The position numbers and the translations under genes are program-made. A stretch of 64,000 bases of DNA from Tamlana flava (lineage in GTDB: Bacteria > Bacteroidota > Bacteroidia > Flavobacteriales > Flavobacteriaceae): assembly GCF_041287255.1 (NCBI RefSeq), contig NZ_JBGGTX010000001.1, positions 1-64,000 of the forward strand. The letters are read 5' to 3'. Of this stretch, positions 1-10,600 are shown piece after piece. The notes under the pieces are model-generated. The model did no database searches, had not been told where the DNA came from, and worked only from the letters and a program-made list of their open reading frames with translations. The stretch's first letter is position 1, and each line of letters begins with the position of its first letter.

Positions 1-283
1 CAGGCAATGGAGATTGTCCTCCGGATGATGCGGACTTTACCATTACGATTTACCGTCAGGGCAATGCAGGAGATGACAACACGGATTCCTATTGTGAGAC
101 AGCTTCGGGCTTGGACGCTTATGATTTGGACGGATTATTATCAAATGATGCCGACGGCAATGGTACGTGGACACCAAGTGGTCCGATAGTAGATGTAAGT
201 ACGCCAGGAGTTTATAACTTTACGTATACAGTTCCAGGCAATGGAGATTGTCCTCCGGATGATGCGGACTTTACCATTACGAT
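1..283 (+). repeat. 234-bp tandem repeat with 49-nt identical core
   Basis: Bases 1-49 are identical to bases 235-283, an offset of 234 bp (78 codons, in frame). This is the edge of a repeated Ig-like domain array that probably continues upstream of the window. Confidence 0.8.
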
Positions 284-1559
284 CAACCCTAACCCAGGTT
301 GTAACGCAGCCAACTCATCTGAAGGCTCGGAGTTCGGTTTATGTGATGGTACAGTATTGAGTTTGAGTGTGACACCAGCAGATACTAGTTTATATGATTA
401 TTCATGGACATCTAATCTTGGAACAACCATTACAAATGCTGATATGCCTAATGCAACTGTTGAAGGTGCCGTAGATGGAGAAATCTTTACAGTAAGAATC
501 ACTTCTAAATTAGGCCCAACATTCTGTTATTCAGAGTGTACAACTACGGCAAGATATTATGATTGTACACCAAACTGTGAAACAGCCTTTGCTGTAAAAA
601 CAGCTTACGAAGACAATGAAGACTATTATTTCGTTGTAGAAGACGCACCAGATACCTTTAGCAGCTGTTTCAGAAATGATGGCTTTAAACGCTGGGGTTG
701 GACCAATACCATTACAGAATATGGTACCTATACCTATGCAGTATATAGAGGTGCCGGACGCTGCGATATTAGCAAGGGAACCTATGTTGGCGATCTTATT
801 GTAGATTATCAATATGATGACATTGCGAATGATGGTAGCGGGGTTGTTCATTTCTCCTATGACTTGTTGACTTATGATGATGATGGAGTTCCTGCAACAC
901 CGGAAGTACCTGCATACTTGATATCTGAAGTACATTTATTTGTAGGTTGTGATCCATATCCATTTAAAGGTAATGCACCAGATGATATTTACGATGCAAC
1001 TGATGAAGTTAAGGGTGAATATTATACGGTAGCACCTGGTCAATATCCTTATAATGCCAATATACCATCAGGGGATTATTACCCAGGTTGGGAAGCAACC
1101 AAAACTGGAGTTTCAGGTCAATTCTATTTTATTGCGCATGCTGTAATTTGTGATAGAGATATACCATATGAAGGTATGTATATCCCTGGAGAAAAGAGAG
1201 ATTATGACGATATAGATTTAGAAGCCAATGCATCGTTTATGGATACTGAATGTACAGTTAGTACAGGTGGTTGGGGTAAACCTAGTGGAGATAAAGTAAG
1301 CTTTACAGCTTACCCAGTACCATTTGAGAACGAAGTGAATGTTGGTTATAAATTTGAGTATGATACCGATGTAAAAATCAATGTATACGATATTAGAGGC
1401 GCCTTGATACAAGAAGCTGAAAATACCAATTACATAAAAGGTACATACGATAGTACATTAATAGATCTATCTCGTACTGATGACCAGATGTATTTTATTA
1501 GGTTAACTACCAAAGAAGGTACTTTAATTAAGAAAGTAGTATCTTCAACAAAACAGTAA
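3..1559 (+). CDS. T9SS type A sorting domain protein, 5'-truncated by window edge
   Basis: The frame is open from the first full codon at base 3, so the N-terminus lies outside the window; 518 codons are visible. The left part carries an immunoglobulin/PKD-like repeat (segment ending PPDDADFTITI) present twice, 78 residues apart. The middle part (roughly residues 130-430 of the visible protein) is an unrecognised extracellular region rich in Tyr, Asp and Gly. The last ~85 residues form a T9SS C-terminal sorting domain (AYPVPFENEVNVGYKF, then INVYDIRGALI, ending in a Lys-rich tail). I infer a secreted, cell-surface protein, probably adhesive, whose tail is removed on export. A strong terminator follows, so it is not co-transcribed with the next gene. 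Confidence 0.85.
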   Translation, partial: GNGDCPPDDADFTITIYRQGNAGDDNTDSYCETASGLDAYDLDGLLSNDADGNGTWTPSGPIVDVSTPGVYNFTYTVPGNGDCPPDDADFTITINPNPGCNAANSSEGSEFGLCDGTVLSLSVTPADTSLYDYSWTSNLGTTITNADMPNATVEGAVDGEIFTVRITSKLGPTFCYSECTTTARYYDCTPNCETAFAVKTAYEDNEDYYFVVEDAPDTFSSCFRNDGFKRWGWTNTITEYGTYTYAVYRGAGRCDISKGTYVGDLIVDYQYDDIANDGSGVVHFSYDLLTYDDDGVPATPEVPAYLISEVHLFVGCDPYPFKGNAPDDIYDATDEVKGEYYTVAPGQYPYNANIPSGDYYPGWEATKTGVSGQFYFIAHAVICDRDIPYEGMYIPGEKRDYDDIDLEANASFMDTECTVSTGGWGKPSGDKVSFTAYPVPFENEVNVGYKFEYDTDVKINVYDIRGALIQEAENTNYIKGTYDSTLIDLSRTDDQMYFIRLTTKEGTLIKKVVSSTKQ

Positions 1560-1592
1560 ATTTAATTAGATTATAATTAATTTAATGTAAAG

Positions 1593-1624
1593 AAAAGAGG
1601 GCAGCTTAGGTTGCCCTCTTTTTT
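1593..1624 (+). terminator. Rho-independent terminator after the first T9SS gene
   Basis: An 11-bp stem AAAAGAGGGCA/TGCCCTCTTTT with an 8-nt loop is followed by a T run. It starts 34 bp after the stop codon. Confidence 0.9.
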
Positions 1625-1825
1625 ATATGAATACATTCTAAGTGATAATACGATATATAATAGTTCCATAAGATTATTTGATGATGTCCTAATATTAAAA
1701 TTCACAATACACCGTGTTTTTTAGGGCTGTGATAGCCAATCATCAATTTTTTTTACCATATATCTTCATTATATGTGTTTGCCATAAGAATATAATATAT
1801 TTATGATGACCCACTTAACCTTTTG

Positions 1826-4408
1826 ATGATGAAAAAAATCTATCTTTTAACACTTATCTTTTTTTTAGCAAATAATATATACGCTCAAAATTGTAATAGT
1901 AATACAACAAATGTAGCCAGTTATACGGCTAAAAATACGGAAGATCTGGAGTTGGTAACGAACTTCATCTATGCCGGAGAATATGTAACGGTAACTAACA
2001 TTTTAGAAGAAAAATATACGTTTACATCCACGTACCTTGGCAGTAACGATTTCATAACGATAAGAAACGCTTCCGGAAGTGAGGTTTTGGCCGAAAGTGT
2101 TTCACCTTTAACTTATACGTTCCAGTCAGCTGATATCCCCACGGGAGAAATTCGGGTAATCATCCACTTGAGTGATAGTTGTGATGGTGATGATAATACG
2201 CATACCGTTAATTTGCAAAAGGTACCAACTTGCTATAAACCCGAAGACCCAAGGGTAAGCTACTTGTCCAACACAAGGTTGGATTTTTATTGGAGCGCGC
2301 CAAGTACTGGGCCAAGCCCTTTAGATTACGATTGGGAAATTGGTCCAACTGGTTTTACCCCTGGAACAGGCAGCGACGTGGTTAAAGGATCGATAGGAGG
2401 GTTGTTGGAGGCTTCCTCAGGAGAAAATGCATTGATGGCAAACACCAATTATCAGGTGGCTATCCGCTCTAATTGTGGATCAGAAAATTATAGCAACTGG
2501 TTAATTACACCAAATATAACAACATTATCAGCAGACCCGCCATCGAATGACCTTTGTAGTGGAGCGACACTTATTATCCAGGAAACGGGAAAGGCTATTG
2601 ACGGTAGTGATGCCACCGCTGTACCTGGAAGTGTTTTGGGAGGAGCAGGGACCAACGAGGATGCTGAAATATGTAATGCCAAAAGTGCCAATGCTAGGGA
2701 CGATGTTTGGTATAGGTTTTTGGCCCAAACAACCGATATAAATATTGCCTTGGATCCCATATTTGATGGCAGGCTAAGTTTATTTTCGGGTGATTGCAAT
2801 ACACTATCACTTTTAGACTGTAGCGATGATAATGGTGGACTTTCCCCAACTACCGAAGCGATTAACTTTAATAATTTAACTATTGGTCAAACCTATTATT
2901 TTAGGGTGTATTCACAGGGGTTTTCTGCTACTAATCCTAACTTTACAGTAAAATTGTGGTCTAGTACTGCAACTACAGATGCTGATGGCGATGGTTATAG
3001 TAATAATCCTGCTGTTGATTGTAATGATGGTAACGCATCCATTTTCCCGGGAGCTGAAGAAATCTGTGATGGATTAGATAACAATTGTGATGGACAGGTT
3101 GATGAAGGACTTACTTTTACAACCTATTATGCCGATAGTGATGGTGATGGTTTTGGAAATCCTAATGTGTCAGAGTTTGTCTGTGATGGTCCTTCGGCAG
3201 GATATGTGATAAACAATACAGACTGCGATGATGATGATCCTGACGTAAACCCGGATGCAACAGAAATACCTGATAATGGTAAAGATGATGACTGTAACCC
3301 TTCAACTTTGGATAGTTCGGCTGATGTGGATGATGATGGTGATGGGTTTTCGGAAAATCAGGGTGACTGTGACGACACTAAAAATAATATCTACCCCGGA
3401 GCGACAGAAGTACCGGATAACAATATAGACGAAGACTGTGATGGTAGTGATATAAAAACCTGGTTTCGAGATGCGGATGATGACGGCTATGGGGATGTAA
3501 ACCAAACCACACTTGCTAATACCACACCTAGTGGCTATGTGGCAAATAGTACAGATTGTAATGATAATACAAATACGATTAACCCAGCCGCTACCGAAGT
3601 GGTAGCCAATGGTATTGACGAAAATTGTGATGGTTTATACCAATGGTATCAGGATAATGATGACGATAATTATGGTTCATTAACCATTATTCAGTCAAAT
3701 AATAGCAGTCCGGGCTTAGGTGAATCAGACAATGCCTTAGATTGTAATGATAGTAATGCATCCATAAACCCTGAAGCAACAGATATTGTAGCTAATGGTA
3801 TTGACGAAAACTGTGATGGATTATATCAGTGGTATCTGGATAGTGATGAAGACGGTTATGGTTCATCAACTGTAGTAGAGTCTGTTAATAGTAGTCCGGG
3901 TTCTGGTGAGTCTAATAATAATTCTGATTGTAACGATGGAAATGATACCATATACCCAGGAGCACCAGAAATATGTGACGGATTAGATAACGATTGTGGT
4001 AATGGCGTTCCAAATACTGAGGTAGATAGTGATTCTGATGGGGTATTGGATTGTGAGGATAACTGTCCGGAGGTTTCTAATCCTGGACAAGAAGATAGTA
4101 ATGGAAATGGCATTGGTGATGCTTGTGAAAGTCTATCGGTACAAGCAACATCATTATTAAAAAACATTTTAATAGAGCCAAATCCATTCCAATCGAGTTT
4201 TAATGTGCACGTACAACAAAAAGTAAACAATCAGAAAATTGGTATAACTTTATTCGATTTAAACGGACGTTTAATTTATAATAATAGCCATACTAATGAC
4301 AATGGTATGATCAGAATCAATGATTTTACGCATTTACAAAAAGGAATATACTTCTTAAAAATTTCATCGGATTCTGAATTTACGATTAAGCAAATTATTA
4401 AACTTTAG
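1826..4408 (+). CDS. Secreted MopE-like repeat protein with T9SS sorting domain
   Basis: 860 residues from the ATG at 1826; a TTG one codon earlier is possible but less likely. A signal peptide (MMKKIYLLTLIFFLANNIYA) is followed by a ~350-residue N-terminal module with a fibronectin-like stretch and a PPC-like domain (DVWYRFLAQTTDINIALDP, later QTYYFRVYSQG). Then come about six acidic repeats of the type DxDGDGYG...DCDD...NPGATEICDGLDNNCDG, matching the putative metal-binding MopE motif family, then one thrombospondin-3-like block (DSDSDGVLDCEDNCPE) and a T9SS sorting tail. I infer a calcium-stabilised cell-surface or secreted protein. Its N-terminal module is nearly identical to that of the next gene, so the two are recent duplicates that differ mainly in repeat number. 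Confidence 0.88.
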   Translation: MMKKIYLLTLIFFLANNIYAQNCNSNTTNVASYTAKNTEDLELVTNFIYAGEYVTVTNILEEKYTFTSTYLGSNDFITIRNASGSEVLAESVSPLTYTFQSADIPTGEIRVIIHLSDSCDGDDNTHTVNLQKVPTCYKPEDPRVSYLSNTRLDFYWSAPSTGPSPLDYDWEIGPTGFTPGTGSDVVKGSIGGLLEASSGENALMANTNYQVAIRSNCGSENYSNWLITPNITTLSADPPSNDLCSGATLIIQETGKAIDGSDATAVPGSVLGGAGTNEDAEICNAKSANARDDVWYRFLAQTTDINIALDPIFDGRLSLFSGDCNTLSLLDCSDDNGGLSPTTEAINFNNLTIGQTYYFRVYSQGFSATNPNFTVKLWSSTATTDADGDGYSNNPAVDCNDGNASIFPGAEEICDGLDNNCDGQVDEGLTFTTYYADSDGDGFGNPNVSEFVCDGPSAGYVINNTDCDDDDPDVNPDATEIPDNGKDDDCNPSTLDSSADVDDDGDGFSENQGDCDDTKNNIYPGATEVPDNNIDEDCDGSDIKTWFRDADDDGYGDVNQTTLANTTPSGYVANSTDCNDNTNTINPAATEVVANGIDENCDGLYQWYQDNDDDNYGSLTIIQSNNSSPGLGESDNALDCNDSNASINPEATDIVANGIDENCDGLYQWYLDSDEDGYGSSTVVESVNSSPGSGESNNNSDCNDGNDTIYPGAPEICDGLDNDCGNGVPNTEVDSDSDGVLDCEDNCPEVSNPGQEDSNGNGIGDACESLSVQATSLLKNILIEPNPFQSSFNVHVQQKVNNQKIGITLFDLNGRLIYNNSHTNDNGMIRINDFTHLQKGIYFLKISSDSEFTIKQIIKL
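1883..2923 (+). repeat. Duplicated N-terminal module, copy 1
   Basis: About 1.04 kb aligns without any gap to 4711-5751 (constant offset 2828). Differences are scattered substitutions, many synonymous. Similarity starts just after the signal peptide and ends where the acidic repeats begin. Confidence 0.9.
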
Positions 4409-4659
4409 AACTATTTCGATCTTAAAACTGAATTACAAGATCTAAGATAAGTTTTGTCATGAGATACAGATATACAGGCTTTTCTTTTAATCGATATTTT
4501 AAGTGTTTTATCTGTTTTAAATGCTGTTGTAATAAATAATAAATAACTTTAAAGTAACTCCAAAGAATTTATGAAATTTGACCTAAATGTGTTGGTTTTT
4601 AGGTGTTAAACACTCCCGATTAATAGCAATAGTCTTTAATAAATTTAAATTAGGATAGC

Positions 4660-7600
4660 ATGAATAAAATTACATGCATTGGTCTTCTATTTTTTACTAT
4701 ATGGTCTAGTGCTCAAAATTGTAACAGTAATACAACAAATGTTTCCAGTTATACGGCTAAAAATACGGAAAATCTGGAGTTGGTAACTGGCTCCATATTT
4801 GCCGGAGAATATGTAACGGTGACCAACATTTTAGAAGAAAAATATACCTTTACATCCACGTACCTTGGTAGTAACGATTTCATAACGATAAGAAACGCTT
4901 CCGGAAGTGAGGTTTTGGCCGAAAGTGTTTCACCTTTAACTTATACATTCCAGTCAGCTGATATTCCCACGGGAGAAATTCGGGTAATCATCCATTTGAG
5001 TGATAGTTGTGATGGTGATAGTGATACGCATACCGTTAATTTGCAAAAGGTACCAACTTGCTATAAACCCGAAGACCCAAGGGTAAACTACTTGTCCAAC
5101 ACAAGGTTGGATTTTTATTGGAGTGCGCCAAGTACTGGGCCAAGCCCTTCAGATTACGATTGGGAAATTGGTCCAGCCGGTTTTACCCCTGGAACAGGCA
5201 GCGACGTGGTTAATGGATCGACAGGAGGTTTGTTGGAGGCTTCCTCAGGTGAAAATGCATTGGTGGCAAACACCACTTATCAGGTGGCTATCCGCTCCAA
5301 TTGTGGATCAGGAGATTATAGCAACTGGTTGATTACACCAAATATAACAACATTATCAGCAGACCCGCCACCGAATGACCTTTGTAGTGGAGCGACACTT
5401 ATTATCCAGGAAACAGGAAAGGCGGTTGACGGTAGTGATGCCACCTCCATACCTGGAAGCGTTTTGGGAGGAGCAGAGACCAACGAGGATGCTGAAATTT
5501 GTAATGCCAAAAGTGCCAATGCTAGGGACGATGTATGGTACAGGTTTTTGGCTCAAACGACTGATATTAATATTACCCTGGATCCCTTATTTGATGGTAG
5601 GCTAAGTTTATTTTCGGGTGATTGCAATACACTATTACTTTTAGACTGTAGCGATGATAATGGTGGACTTTCCCCAACTACCGAAGCGATTAACTTTAAT
5701 AATTTAACTATTGGTCAAACCTATTATTTTAGGGTGTATTCACAGGGGTTTAAGGCGACCAATCCCAATTTCACATACAAACTATGGTCTTCACAATCCA
5801 TAACCGATGATGATGTTGATGGTTATTCAACAGGCGGAGGGGATTGCGATGATTCTGAATCTACTGTTTACCCAGGAGCCCCTGAAATCTGTGATGGATT
5901 GGACAATGATTGTAACGGACAGACAGACGAAGGGCTAGCGACGGTTGATTACTATCCCGATAGCGATGGCGACGGATATGGGGATGCGAGTGCCCTAGCT
6001 ACAAGTGTGTGTTCGGCATTACAACCAGACAACACGGTTACCAACAACACAGACTGTGATGATACCAACGCAGGCATCAATGTGCCAATCACTTACTATG
6101 TGGATGCTGATGGCGACGGCTATGGCTCGACCACTACGGAAGATTTGTGCGAAACCTCGGCTCCAGTGGGCTATTCCGACAACAATACCGATTGCGATGA
6201 CGGTGATATTAACCTTAACCCGGACACGGTTTGGTATGCCGATAGTGATGGCGATGGCTATGGCAACAATGCAGTTAACCTAATACAATGTGAGCAGCCC
6301 GCCAACTACGTTTTGGACAACAGCGATTGTGATGATACTGATGTCAACCTTAACCCAGCTACGGTTTGGTATGCCGATAGCGATGGCGATGGCTATGGCA
6401 ACAGTGCAGTTACCCTCATACAATGTGAACAGCCCGCCAACTATGTCTTGGATAATTCCGATTGCGATGATGGTGATGTTAACCTTAACCCGGATACGGT
6501 TTGGTATGCCGATAGTGACGGCGATGGCTATGGCAACAATGCAGTTACCCTGATACAATGTGAACAGCCCGCCAATTACGTTTTGGACAACAGCGATTGC
6601 GATGATGATGATGTTAACCTTAACCCGGATACGGTTTGGTATGCCGATAGCGATGGCGATGGCTATGGCAACAATGCAGTTACCCTGATACAATGTGAGC
6701 AGCCCGCCAACTATGTCCTGGATAATTCCGATTGTGATGACGGTAATGTTAACCTTAACCCGGATACGGTTTGGTATGCCGATAGTGATGGCGATGGCTA
6801 TGGAAACAATGCAGTTACCCTCATACAATGTGAGCAGCCCGCCAATTACATTTTGGACAACAGCGATTGCGATGACGGTGATGTTAACCTTAACCCGGAT
6901 ACGGTCTGGTATGCCGATAGTGATGGCGATGGCTATGGCGACAATGCAGTTACCCTCATACAATGTGAGCAGCCCGCCAATTACGTTTTGGACAATACCG
7001 ATTGTGATGACACTGATGTTAACCTTAACCCGGATACGGTTTGGTATGCCGATAGTGATGGCGATGGCTATGGCAACAATGCAGTTACCCTGATACAATG
7101 TGAGCAGCCCGCCAATTACGTTTTGGACAACAGCGATTGCGATGACGGTGATGTTAACCTTAACCCGGATACGGTTTGGTATGCCGATAGTGATGGCGAT
7201 GGCTATGGCAACAATGCAGTTACCCTTATGCAATGTGAGCAGCCCGCCAACTATGTTTCGGACAACAGCGATTGCGATGATGCTGATGTTAACCTTAACC
7301 CGGATACGGTTTGGTATGCCGATAGCGATGGCGATGGCTATGGCGATTTGAACGTTACCCAACTGTCCTGTAATCAGCCTTCAGGTTATGTTTCTAACAG
7401 TATGGATTGCAACGATTCAAATTTTAATATTAATCCCGATGCTACTGAAGTTTGTGATGGTATCGATAACGATTGTGACGGTCAGATTGATGAAGGTGTT
7501 AAGAATACCTATTATGCAGATAATGATGGTGATGGTTATGGCGATGCCAGTGCTAGTATTTTAGCTTGTTCAGCACCTGTAGGTTATGTTAGCAATAACA

Positions 7601-10600
7601 CAGACTGTAATGACAATGAATCGGGATCTTACCCTGGTAATGTAGAAGTCTGTGATGGTATTGATAACGATTGTGATGGTCAGGTTGATGAAGGCGTTAA
7701 GAATACCTATTATGCCGATACTGATGGCGATGGCTATGGCGATGCCGGAAATAGTATTTTAGCCTGTTCAGCTCCTCTAGGTTATGTTAGTGATAATACA
7801 GACTGTGATGATTCAGAAGTAGAATCTTATCCAGGTAACACAGAAGTTTGTGATGGTATTGATAATGATTGTGATGGTCAGGTTGACGAGGGTGTAACAA
7901 ATACCTATTATGCCGATACCGATGGCGATGGTTTTGGCGATGCCAGTGCTAGTATTTTGGCCTGTTCAGCACCTGAAGGATATGTTATCGACAATACAGA
8001 CTGTAATGACAATGAAGCCAACGCTTACCCGGGTAATGCAGAAGTCTGTGATGGCATAGACAATGATTGTGATGGCCAGGTTGATGAAGGCGTTAAGAAT
8101 ACGTATTATGCCGATAGCGATGGTGATGGCTACGGTGATTTTGGAAATAGTCAGTTGTCCTGTAGCCAACCCTTAGGTTACGTTTCTAACAGTTTGGACT
8201 GCGACGATACTGATGTTAATGTTAACCCTGCCGCTACAGAAATCTGTGATGGTATTGACAATGATTGTGATGGTTTGATTGATGGTGCAGATGACAACAT
8301 AACGGGGCAGGATACCTGGTATGCTGATAACGATAATGATGGATATGGTGATTTTACCAATAGTTTTTTGTCCTGCAATAAACCCATAGGTTATGTTTCC
8401 AACAGTTTAGACTGCGATGATACGGATGCCAATATTAATCCCAACGCCACAGAAATATGTGATGGTATTGACAATGATTGTGACGGACAAATAGATGATG
8501 CGGATAATGATATTACCGGACAACATACCTGGTATGCCGATAGTGATAATGATGGTTATGGTGATTTTGGAAATAGTCAGTTGTCCTGTAGCCAACCCTT
8601 AGGTTACGTTTCTAACAGTTTGGACTGCGACGATACTGATGTTAATGTTAACCCTGCCGCTACAGAAATCTGTGATGGCATTGATAATAACTGCGACGGT
8701 CAGGTTGATGAAGATGTAAAAAACACCTATTATGCCGATATTGATGGGGATGGCTATGGCGATGCCAGTGCTAGTATTTTGGCCTGTTCAGCACCTGAAG
8801 GATATGTCAGTAATAATACAGACTGTAATGACAATGAAGCTGACGCTTACCCAGGTAATGCAGAAGTCTGTGATGGCATAGACAATGATTGTGATGGTCA
8901 GGTTGATGAAGGCGTTAAGAATACCTATTACGCAGATAGTGATGGTGATGGCTACGGTGATTTTGGAAATAGTCAATTGTCCTGTAACCAACCGCCCGGT
9001 TACGTTTCTAACAGTTTAGATTGTAATGATGCGGATGTGAATATTAACCCTGCCGCTACAGAAATCTGTGATGGTATTGACAATGATTGTGATGGTTTGA
9101 TTGATGGTGCAGATGACAGCATAACGGGGCAAGATACCTGGTATGCTGACAATGATAATGATGGATATGGTGATTTTACCAATAGTTTTTTGTCCTGCAA
9201 TAAACCCATAGGTTATGTTTCCAACAGTTTGGACTGCGATGATACGGATGCGAATATTAATCCCAACGCCACAGAAATATGTGATGGTATTGACAATGAT
9301 TGTGACGGACAAATAGATGATGCGGATAATGATATTACCGGACAATTTACTTGGTATGCCGATAGTGATAATGATGGTTATGGTGATTTTGGAAATAGTC
9401 AGTTGTCCTGTAGCCAACCCTTAGGTTACGTTTCCAACAGTTTGGACTGTAACGATACTGATGTTAATGTTAGCCCTGCCGCTACAGAAATCTGTGATGG
9501 TATTGATAATAACTGCGACGGTCAGGTTGATGAAGATGTAAAAAACACCTATTATGCCGATATTGATGGGGATGGTTATGGCGATGCCAGTGTCAGTATT
9601 TTAGCCTGTTCAGCACCTGAAGGATATGTCAGTAATAATACAGACTGTAATGACAATGAAGCTGACGCTTACCCAGGTAATACCGAAGTTTGTGATGGCA
9701 TAGATAATGACTGCGATGGTCAGGTTGATGAAGGTGTTAAGAATACATATTACGCCGATAGCGATGGTGATGGCTACGGCAATGCTGGCACTAGTATTTT
9801 GGCTTGTTCGGCCCCTAATGGTTATGTTAGCGATAATACAGATTGTAATGACAATGAAGCCGACTCTTACCCAGGTAATACCGAAGTTTGTGATGGCATT
9901 GATAACGATTGTGATGGTCAGATTGACGAAGGTGTTGAGAATACGTATTATGCCGATACAGATGGAGATGGTTATGGCGATGCAGGGTCTAGTATTTTGG
10001 CCTGTTCAGCACCTGAAGGATATGTCAGTAATAATACAGATTGTAATGACAATGAAGCCAACGCTTACCCAGGTAATACCGAAGTTTGTGATGGTATCGA
10101 CAATGATTGTGATGGACAGGTTGATGAAGGGGTTAAGAATACTTATTATGCCGATACAGATGGAGATGGTTATGGAGATGCCGGTGCTAGTATTTTGGCC
10201 TGTTCAGCGCCGAGCGGCTATGTCAGCAATAATACGGACTGTAATGACAATGAATCGGCATCTTACCCAGGTAATGTAGAAGTCTGTGACGGTATCGATA
10301 ACGACTGTGATGGCCAGGTAGATGAAGGTGTCAAGAATACGTATTATGCTGATAGTGATGGTGACGGATACGGAGACATGAATAATGCTCTAGAGGCATG
10401 TTCTCAACCAGCAGGGTATGTTACAGACAGCACCGATTGCGATGATTCTGATGCAAATATCAACCCGGGCGAGGTTGAAATCCCTAATAATGGTACAGAT
10501 GAAAACTGTGATGGTACGGATGCTAGTCTATGGTATCAAGATTTAGATGGCGATGGATTTGGAAACCCTAATATTAGTCAGCAGTCCAATACCCAGCCCA

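Noticed and set aside
6226..7305. CRISPR-like periodicity
   Set aside because: Repeats are 135 bp, contiguous, coding and without unique spacers.
6280..7362. 360-codon open frame on the minus strand across the 135-bp repeats
   Set aside because: It mirrors the repeat unit exactly (period 45 residues) and is a stop-free shadow of the plus-strand protein. The plus frame continues on both sides with a signal peptide and sorting tail.
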